Origin: CBCXVS01 sp965178525
GTDB taxonomy: Bacteria; Tectomicrobia; Entotheonellia; Entotheonellales; Entotheonellaceae
Reading direction: 5' to 3'
Assembly: GCA_965178525.1 (NCBI GenBank)
Contig: CBCXVS010000027.1
Coordinates: 1-38,922 of the forward strand
DNA: 38,922 nt
Part shown: one piece after another, positions 33,607-38,922 of the stretch
Numbering within the stretch: the first letter of the stretch is position 1
Layout of the letters: every line of letters starts with the position of its first letter
Position numbers and translations under genes: made by a program
The notes under the pieces: model-generated
Told to the model about the DNA's origin: nothing
Seen by the model: only the letters and a program-made list of their open reading frames with translations
Databases searched by the model: none

Positions 33607-33715
33607 CACGGAGGTGGCGGACCGGTTCGAGAGCTTGATGCAGGAACTCACGCGCCTGACTGAACTCGATCTGGCAGACATTGAACCCGTAGCGATCTTT
33701 CCGGAGGAGGCGTAG
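33602..33715 (+). pseudogene. Truncated GatC-like small protein before the amidase
   Basis: A 37-codon frame MITEVADRFESLMQELTRLT, then ELDLADIEPVAIFPEEA, ending TAG one base before the amidase start. This is the C-terminal half of the GatC-like small subunits that precede amidase genes (ELxxLDLxxVEPxxxFPEE). The N-terminal half is absent and replaced by the antisense PEP-mutase-like fragment. GGAGGAGG inside it serves as the amidase ribosome site. The longer antisense frame over the same bases is a shadow. Confidence 0.6.
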
Positions 33716-33716
33716 C

Positions 33717-35144
33717 ATGGCCGGCAACGATGTCGCGTTGCTGTCCGCGGCGGAGACCGCACAAGCGATCCGAGCCAAACAGGTTTCGCCGGTGGACGTG
33801 GTGCAGGCGTACCTCGACCGCATCGAGCGATTGGACAGCACCCTACATGCCTATATCACGGTGCTGCGGGACGAGGCGCTGGCCGCGGCGCGGCAGGCCG
33901 AGCAGGCGATCATGCGTGGCGAAGCCCAGGGAGCCTTATTCGGAGTGCCCATCGCGGTGAAGGATCAGTTTTGCACCCAGGGTATCCTGACCACCAATGG
34001 CTCGCGGGTCTATAAAGATTTCGTGCCAGACGAGGACGCCACGATCATCACACGGCTGGCACAGGCCGGTACGATTCTGTTGGGCAAGCTCAATCTGAGT
34101 GAATTGGCCATGGGCGGCACGCGCAATCCGCCCTGGGGTATTCCACAAAATCCCTGGGATGTGGCGCGCACGCCGGGCGAATCCAGTTCGGGCTCCGGTG
34201 TGGCGTTAGCGGCGCATCTGTGTGCGGCGTCGGTGGGGGAGGATACGGGCGGTTCCGGCCGCGGACCGGCGGCATATTGTAATGCGGTGGGCTTGCGGCC
34301 GACGTTTACACGCGTCAGCCGCTATGGCATGACGCCGATGTGCTGGTTCACGGATGCGGCTGCCCCCATGACGAAAACGGTGGCGGATTGTGCCCTGGTG
34401 TTGGGGGCGATTGCGGGCTACGATGCGAAGGACCCCACCACGAGCCGCCAGCCCGTGCCGGACTACACGGCGTCGTTGGGGCAGGACATCCGCGGTCTAC
34501 GCGTCGGCCTGATCCGCGAATTATACGAGCACAATGACATGCACCCGGAGGTGAAGCAGGCGGTGCACGCCGCGTTAGACGTCTTCCGCGCCCAGGGCGC
34601 CGAGGTGCGGGAGGTGTCCATTCCGTTGATTCCCCTGGCTGGCGCGATCTTCGTGGGCGTCGGCGATACCGAGGACGCCAGCGCTCGGGACGATATTCTG
34701 CGCACCCAAGCACAGGACCTGGATCCCGCCTCACGCACCCGCTTGCAAGCGGCGGCGCGGGTGCCGGCGACGATCCAAAACCGGGCGATGAGAGCCCGGG
34801 TCTTGTTGCGTCAACAATTCATGGCGGCCCTGCATGAGGCGGACGTGCTGGTGTCGGCGACGTCGCCGTTTCCGCCTCCCCTGCATACGGCCTTGACGTC
34901 GCCCTTTGTGGGCGCCGAGGATGTGCGCGCCCGGTTTTTCTTCCGGCGCTCGTATACGGCATCCTTTGCCCTGGCCGCGCTGCCAGCGGTGTCTATCCCC
35001 GGCGGGTTCACGGCTGACCATTTGCCCGTTGGCTTGCAGCTCGGCGCCCGGCCTTTTGCCGAGGCGACGCTGTTACGGGCGGCCCATGCTTACGAGCAGG
35101 CGACACCCTGGCATACGCGCCGTGCGCCGTTGGTGGAAGGGTAA
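33717..35144 (+). CDS. Amidase, amidase-signature family
   Basis: A 475-residue amidase-signature hydrolase. The catalytic Lys is in FGVPIAVKDQFCTQG (near residue 81), the first Ser in GESSSGSGVALAAHLCAAS (near 158) and the nucleophile Ser in GEDTGGSGRGPAAYCNAVGLRPT (near 182), with Gly where many relatives have Ile or Val. It hydrolyses an amide to acid and ammonia; GatA proteins are relatives, but no gatB is present, so a catabolic amidase is more likely. The truncated GatC-like gene directly upstream suggests the original enzyme had a small partner. The isochorismatase-like gene follows after 45 bp. Confidence 0.9.
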   Translation: MAGNDVALLSAAETAQAIRAKQVSPVDVVQAYLDRIERLDSTLHAYITVLRDEALAAARQAEQAIMRGEAQGALFGVPIAVKDQFCTQGILTTNGSRVYKDFVPDEDATIITRLAQAGTILLGKLNLSELAMGGTRNPPWGIPQNPWDVARTPGESSSGSGVALAAHLCAASVGEDTGGSGRGPAAYCNAVGLRPTFTRVSRYGMTPMCWFTDAAAPMTKTVADCALVLGAIAGYDAKDPTTSRQPVPDYTASLGQDIRGLRVGLIRELYEHNDMHPEVKQAVHAALDVFRAQGAEVREVSIPLIPLAGAIFVGVGDTEDASARDDILRTQAQDLDPASRTRLQAAARVPATIQNRAMRARVLLRQQFMAALHEADVLVSATSPFPPPLHTALTSPFVGAEDVRARFFFRRSYTASFALAALPAVSIPGGFTADHLPVGLQLGARPFAEATLLRAAHAYEQATPWHTRRAPLVEG

Positions 35145-35189
35145 GGATATCGGCGGTCGTATCAACGGGATCATCATAGGAGAGGGAAG

Positions 35190-35792
35190 ATGGCTGACGT
35201 CAGGCTCGATACGACAACGTGTGCATTATTGCTGCAAGATGTACAGAATGATCTCCTCAAAAGTGACTTGCGGACGGTTGTCCCCCTCAGCGGCACGCAG
35301 CTCATTGCCAACTGTCAAAAACTCCTGGCCAAAGCTCGCGATGTAGGCATGCCAGTAATCCACGTGCGCGTCACCCGCCGGCCGGATATGCGCGATGCGC
35401 CACGTCTGTCCCTCGGTGCTCCGCCCGAGGCGGCTGGTCCGCGTATGCTCATTGAGGGGAGCACTGGCGCCGAGATCGTCGAGGAATTGGCCCCCCGCCC
35501 TGAGGATGTGGTGGTGACCAAACACACCACCAGTCCGTTTCATACGACCGATATCGGGGTGTACTTGCGCCGCTTCGGCGTGACGACGTTGCTCCTGACC
35601 GGGTATTCGACCACGGGCGTGGTCGAGGGCTCCCTACGGGATGCGCGCGATCAGGACTACGATTGCGTTGTGGTACGGGATTGTTGTGCAGCGGCTACGG
35701 TGCAAGAGCATGAGACGTGCATGGATATCATTTTTCCGCGCATGGCATGGGTTGCTGGGGTGGATGAGGTGATCAACGCACTACAAGGGTAA
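35190..35792 (+). CDS. Isochorismatase-family hydrolase lacking the nucleophilic Cys
   Basis: A 200-residue protein of the isochorismatase/cysteine-hydrolase superfamily. LLLQDVQNDLL supplies the Asp of the triad, DVVVTKHTTSPFHTTDI the Lys, and GYSTTGVVEGSLRDARDQDY aligns with the usual TNxCVexTaRdA segment, but Gly occupies the Cys position. The same Cys-to-Gly change occurs in true isochorismatases such as PhzD, which use Asp-driven vinyl-ether hydrolysis, so an ether or related substrate is possible. It follows an amidase gene, and the pair may process one amide compound. GGAGAGGG precedes the ATG. Confidence 0.85.
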   Translation: MADVRLDTTTCALLLQDVQNDLLKSDLRTVVPLSGTQLIANCQKLLAKARDVGMPVIHVRVTRRPDMRDAPRLSLGAPPEAAGPRMLIEGSTGAEIVEELAPRPEDVVVTKHTTSPFHTTDIGVYLRRFGVTTLLLTGYSTTGVVEGSLRDARDQDYDCVVVRDCCAAATVQEHETCMDIIFPRMAWVAGVDEVINALQG

Positions 35793-35877
35793 TGGGCTCT
35801 TGTTGTTGGGCTATACGGTATGCTCCATCGGGGCCCTACCCGCATGATTATTGTACACCCATAGCGACATGTGACTC

Positions 35878-36336
35878 ATGGTATCCACACCGTTTTCTCG
35901 AACCCTGCGTTCGATCTATACCGATAATTTGCCGCTGCTGTTAACGGGGCTTGGGTCTCTTATCCTGTTGATGCTGGGCTGGTTTGGTTGGTTTTTCTTT
36001 GCCACGATTGCGATCTACGAAACCAGTCAGCATGCCCAGGTCACTCAGGATGGCGCCATCGTTGCCGATTTTTCTGAAGCGTCACTGGCCCAAATTCGTC
36101 GGGGGCAATCGGCCATCTTTCATCCTGCTGGCGACGGGGCAGCAGCCCCCGCCATTGCTGCGGTCGTCGTCGGAACAGAGCGTGCACAGCAACAGGTTCA
36201 ACTGCTTCCACAGATCGAGGCATCTATGTTCCAGCACCTGCGAGAAGGCGTGGCGGGTCGGGTGGAGATCATGGTGGATAAGGTTTCACCTGCCTCTCTG
36301 GTCATGCAGGCCGCCGGACTCGCGCCCGACTCATAA
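35878..36336 (+). CDS. Single-pass membrane protein with HlyD-like barrel
   Basis: A 152-residue protein with one strong N-terminal membrane helix (about residues 18-46) and a short periplasmic domain. IYETSQHAQVTQDGAIVADF and REGVAGRVEIMVDKVSPASLVMQAAGL resemble the two halves of an HlyD/EmrA membrane-fusion barrel, while the long coiled-coil hairpin is missing, making it about half the usual length. Function is unknown. It stands alone between the amidase pair and the tRNA. Confidence 0.6.
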   Translation: MVSTPFSRTLRSIYTDNLPLLLTGLGSLILLMLGWFGWFFFATIAIYETSQHAQVTQDGAIVADFSEASLAQIRRGQSAIFHPAGDGAAAPAIAAVVVGTERAQQQVQLLPQIEASMFQHLREGVAGRVEIMVDKVSPASLVMQAAGLAPDS

Positions 36337-36385
36337 CCCCTTGGGAGGTGCCAGAGGAGGCCAGGACCGATGAGAAGGCGCCGTT

Positions 36386-36484
36386 TTAGTCAGGCTTTTT
36401 CAGTGAGCCGTCCTGCGGAGGTGTACACCAATACCGCTCCACAGGGCAACTCACCTCATGGCACATAGTGCAGAAGTACACCAC
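36386..36484 (-). CDS. Possible 32-residue Cys-rich zinc-binding peptide
   Basis: A short frame after the tRNA on the same strand: VVYFCTMCHEVSCPVERYWC, then TPPQDGSLKKPD. Four Cys in a C-x2-C-x4-C-x6-C pattern could bind zinc. GTG is the only start and there is no clear ribosome site. A weak hairpin (GGCT/AGCC) overlaps the end. It may be a fragment of a larger zinc-ribbon gene. Confidence 0.25.
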   Translation of the reverse strand: MVYFCTMCHEVSCPVERYWCTPPQDGSLKKPD

Positions 36485-36534
36485 TGTTGAGAATTCCGAG
36501 AAGTGCCGATCTCTATCAGTCCTTGAAAAGAGAG

Positions 36535-36607
36535 TGCCGAGGGGCGGAATTGAACCACCGACACGGGGATTTTCAGTCCCCTGCTCTACCGACTGAGCTA
36601 CCTCGGC
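36535..36607 (-). tRNA. tRNA-Phe (GAA)
   Basis: The minus strand folds as a complete 73-nt tRNA. The acceptor stem GCCGAGG pairs with CCTCGGC, the D-arm is GCTCAGTCGGTAGAGC, the anticodon stem GGGGA/TCCCC encloses CTGAAAA with anticodon GAA, and the T-arm is GGTGG-TTCAATT-CCGCC. The discriminator base is A. CCA is not encoded. Confidence 0.97.
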
Positions 36608-36763
36608 CTGAAGGTGAAACATGCGGAAGAGGCGAAGCAACAATGCGATGCATTCTAACAGAAGGGCAGAAGATGTCAAGTATCCTTTCCGGTTCGTCTG
36701 ACAGCCCCCAGCCACAATTGTGGGGACAGAACGAAGCAGCGGTCCGACAGCAACGACCACGTC

Positions 36764-36994
36764 TTACACAGATGGGAGACTGTCAATCGACGCAAAGATT
36801 TCGTCGTGTCCGGGAAAACGAAACGTCTTGAGTTTCGAAAAGATACGATTCCCATCCACCGCTACTTCAAAGGCGCCACCATGGCCTTCGAGCAATGTGG
36901 CAACGACTCCGTACCGGTCTTTAAGCGCGTCCTGCAAACTTGCAGCATCGGGGAGGTAGTCTCATTCAATGCAGTATTCGATTGTGATATCCAT
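36764..36994 (-). CDS. SelW-like Rdx-family selenoprotein (CxxU, TGA = Sec11)
   Basis: Read from ATG 36994 through the TGA at 36964-36962 to TAA, this gives a 76-residue protein MDITIEYCIE-U-DYLPDAASL ending FASIDSLPSV. EYCxxU is the redox motif of the SelT/W/H (Rdx) thioredoxin-like family, with Cys8 and Sec11. The rest also matches: LLEGHGGAFEVAVDGNRIFS and the FP-x-x-x-EI segment before the last helix. Rdx proteins are thiol oxidoreductases of uncertain partner. GGAG lies 8 nt before the ATG, and a strong promoter stands upstream. Conventional ORF calling misses this gene because the first 10 codons and the rest are separated by TGA. Confidence 0.93.
36932..36945 (-). promoter_or_regulatory. 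bSECIS-like hairpin of the SelW-like gene
   Basis: On the minus strand CTGCA-AGTT-TGCAG forms a perfect 5-bp stem with a tetraloop, 17-30 nt after the TGA. The loop G and U are at +23 and +24, matching the second G and the U of the GGTC loop in the rtcB element (+23, +24). Confidence 0.78.
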
Positions 36995-37046
36995 CGGCTC
37001 AACTCCTTTCTCGGGCTGTTAGGTCCGAGGATTGCTAGGCGTCACA

Positions 37047-37092
37047 GCGTTTAAACGCCGTCTATTCTAGCCGGTTTGCTCCCGAGGGTCAA
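37047..37092 (-). promoter_or_regulatory. Promoter of the SelW-like gene with a palindrome at the start site
   Basis: On the minus strand TTGACC (37092-37087), 17-bp spacer and TAGAAT (37069-37064) is the best sigma-70 match in the window; the -35 box overlaps the stop of the lpd gene. The perfect 12-bp palindrome GCGTTTAAACGC (37047-37058) covers the predicted transcription start and could be an operator. Confidence 0.6.
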
Positions 37093-38529
37093 GCCGTGCT
37101 GATTGAGGGGGTGCGCAATGGGCGCCGCGGGCGATAGAGATGTGTGCTCTGCCCGAAAAAGACTTCGGCAGCCTCCATCAGCGTTTCGGATAAGGTTGGG
37201 TGCGGATGGATACTGAGCTTCAGGTCGGAGACCAGGGCAGCCATTTCGACGGCCAAAACGCCTTCCGCATTCAACTCACTCGCACCGTTGCCGGCCATAC
37301 CGACACCCAAGATGCGTTCCGTCTCCGGGTCAATGACGAGCTTAGTGAGACCATCGCCTTGGTCCAACGTGGTGGCGCGGCCAGAAGCGCCCCACGGAAA
37401 ACGGACGATCTCGACCGGACGCTGCGCGCGCCGGGCTTGGGTTTCAGTGAGACCGCACCACGCGAGTTCCGGATCCGTAAAGACGACGGCCGGAATGGCC
37501 TGCGGCTCGAACGCCACCTGGTGGCCGGCAATGGCTTCCACCGCGACGCGGCCTTCGTGTGCGGCTTTGTGCGCCAGCATCGGCTCGCCAGCCACGTCGC
37601 CAGTGGCGAAGATCGTCGGCTCTGCGGTGCGACGTTGGGCGTCGACCTCGATGAATCCGCGCTCATCTACGACCACTTGGGTTGTACTCAGTCCCAAGCC
37701 ACTGGCATTCGGGATGCGCCCAATCGCGACGAGCACGTGATCGAACATCTGAGACGAAGCCGTGCCCTCGGACCCCTCAAAGGTGACATGGAGACCCTGG
37801 GCTTCTCTAACGCCACAACCTGTCTTGAGCGACGGTCTCCACCTGCTGTTCCAACCGCCTGCTCACCACACGCACGAGGTCGCGGTCGACCCCGGGCAAC
37901 AGCCCGTCCGTCATCTCGATGATGGAGACACGGCTCCCGAGCGCCGCATACACTGTCCCCAGTTCCAGCCCGATATAGCCACCGCCGATCACCAATAGCG
38001 TGGGCGGAATGGCGTGCAGTTCCAAGGCCTTCGTCGAATTCATCAGGCGCGGGGGGGCAACGAACATGCCAGGCAAGGTCGCCGGCCGAGAGCCCGTCGC
38101 TACAATGGCATGGTCAAATGGTAACCGCTCTTCGCTCCCATCGGTGTACTGCACGCTCAACATCGTCGCGTCCTGAAAATAGGCGCGCCCCTGGAGAAAT
38201 GTGACGTGACGACGTTTCCCTAATTCCCCTAGGCCCCCGGTCAATCGGTTGACGACCCCGTCCTTCCAGGCGCGCAGGGCGTCGAGATCGATCGTGGGCT
38301 CGCCAAATGTCACCCCACATTGGGCCGCGTGCCGCGCGTTGGCGAGCACCTTGGCGACATGTAGCAGCGCTTTGGATGGAATACAGCCGCAGTATAGACA
38401 GACACCGCCAGGGTTGGGTTCTTGATCGATGAGAGTCACGTCCATCCCGAGATCGGCAGCGAGGAACGCCGCCGCATAGCCACCGGGACCACCGCCGATA
38501 ACCACGAGTTGTGTCGCACGTGTCGGCAT
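37089..38529 (-). pseudogene. lpdA: Dihydrolipoamide dehydrogenase (E3), one-base frameshift
   Basis: The two frames together encode a full-length E3 of about 479 residues. The N-terminal frame has the FAD loop VVIGGGPGGYAAA, the redox disulfide in GGVCLYCGCIPSKALLH (Cys44 and Cys49, with an extra Cys47) and the NAD loop LLVIGGGYIGLELG. The C-terminal frame has VLVAIGRIPNA, the second FAD motif IFATGDVAGEPMLAHKA and the catalytic His in HPHPTLSETLMEAAE. The shift lies near 37830, where the frame leaves ETV and resumes as LKTGCGVREAQG; the span is one base too long. An error in the sequence is as likely as a true mutation. It follows the E2 gene by 6 bp. Confidence 0.88.
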
Positions 38530-38535
38530 GTCGTT

Positions 38536-38826
38536 TCAACCCTCCAACGTCAGCAGGAACGGGTGTTCAAGCGCCTCGACAACCCACCGGATAAAGCGGG
38601 CGCCATCGGCCCCATCAATGAGGCGATGGTCGTACGATAGCGAGAGAGGCAACATGAGACGCGGGGCGAATTGGCCATCGATGTGGACCGGTTCGATACC
38701 GCTACGAGCCAGGCCGAGGATCGCAACTTCAGGGGCGTTGATGATCGGGGAAAAATGCGAACCGCCGATGCCGCCAAGATTCGTCACCGTGAACGTCCCA
38801 CCTTGCATCTCCGCTAGTCCGAAGTT
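38536..38826 (-). CDS. E2 dihydrolipoamide acyltransferase, C-terminal fragment
   Basis: The last ~97 residues of a 2-oxoacid dehydrogenase E2 catalytic domain: GLAEMQGGTFTVTNLGGIGG, FSPIINAPEVAILGL and the catalytic SYDHRLIDGADGARF (His and Asp of the DHRxxDG motif). With the adjacent E3 gene it marks a pyruvate or branched-chain 2-oxoacid dehydrogenase operon. Upstream of NFGLAEMQGG, at about 38826, the family sequence stops, and an in-frame TAA follows a short unrelated stretch. The gene is therefore truncated within the window and not merely cut by its edge. Confidence 0.82.
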   Translation of the reverse strand, partial: NFGLAEMQGGTFTVTNLGGIGGSHFSPIINAPEVAILGLARSGIEPVHIDGQFAPRLMLPLSLSYDHRLIDGADGARFIRWVVEALEHPFLLTLEG

Positions 38827-38922
38827 CCCCTGGCAGAATAGGCGTAGGGTTAATTAGATCAACAGGTTAGCCCAATTCAAAAGTCCATTTACATGGGAAC
38901 AATCCAACCTCCTGAAACGACA
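38827..38922. other. AT-richer stretch replacing the 5' part of the E2 gene
   Basis: These 96 bases are less GC-rich than the surroundings and encode nothing recognisable. They begin exactly where E2 homology ends, so they may be the end of an insertion element or other inserted DNA, or an assembly junction. No inverted repeat end can be confirmed with the other end outside the window. Confidence 0.35.

Noticed and set aside
33347..33841. Antisense frame reading LLRKDRYGFNVCQIEFSQ as the N-terminus of the PEP-mutase-like protein
   Set aside because: It is the shadow of the plus-strand GatC-like tail that directly precedes the amidase; the PEP-mutase homology starts only at IMEAAGAEAAF.
19428..36964. 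Reassignment of UGA to an amino acid throughout the genome
   Set aside because: UGA ends many intact genes here (for example at 409, 3789, 10164, 12974 and 27758), and the three read-through UGAs are only at family Cys positions.

Overview
The window is a GC-rich (roughly 58%) bacterial chromosome segment of short operons: export ABC transporter, catabolic oxidoreductases, CoA ligases, amidases, MFS exporter, pyruvate/branched-chain dehydrogenase subunits and a tRNA-Phe(GAA). The gene mix resembles uncultured, catabolically versatile lineages such as Tectomicrobia/Entotheonella-like bacteria, but that is a guess from gene content and no species can be named. Promoters look sigma-70 like. Several genes are broken, by an IS, single-base frameshifts or deletions, so the genome carries much debris or the assembly contains small indels.

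The outstanding feature is three genes in which an in-frame TGA sits exactly where the family has its key cysteine, each followed at the same distance by a bacterial SECIS-like hairpin: the RNA ligase RtcB (19128-20582, Sec101 replacing the metal-binding Cys), an ArsC/Spx-like reductase (31427-31074, Sec12 replacing the catalytic Cys) and a SelW-type Rdx protein (36994-36764, CxxU). A simple ORF caller splits RtcB in two, loses the N-terminus of ArsC and misses SelW altogether. UGA still terminates many other genes here, so this is selenocysteine insertion and not a changed genetic code. The Sec machinery (selA, selB, selC, selD) is not in the window and must lie elsewhere.

Layout: 1-2220, heterodimeric ABC exporter. 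2268-3789, a UPF0175/PIN toxin-antitoxin pair with a broken toxin, then an intact higBA with operator palindromes. 3867-5829, a two-partner-secretion exoprotein fragment, a lipoprotein operon and a dehydrogenase remnant. 5841-8969, acyl-CoA ligase, YvcK/CofD-like protein and a small ORF. 9183-13468, a DUF4129-MoxR-DUF58 membrane operon. 13467-17347, heptamer repeats, a GT39-type glycosyltransferase cut by an IS5-like element, and an AT-rich frameshifted SGNH protein: a degraded surface-polysaccharide patch. 17503-21503, Nudix, frameshifted zinc dehydrogenase, Sec-RtcB with its activator archease, FMN split-barrel protein. 21538-30900, FAD-linked lactone oxidase type protein, D-glutamate-cyclase-like protein, arylsulfotransferase-like protein, HpaB-type monooxygenase, second CoA ligase, MFS exporter. 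31074-33715, Sec-ArsC, an alpha/beta hydrolase lipoprotein and a patch of fused gene remnants. 33717-36336, amidase, isochorismatase-like hydrolase, membrane protein. 36386-38922, tRNA-Phe, Sec-SelW, frameshifted Lpd and the tail of an E2 acyltransferase.
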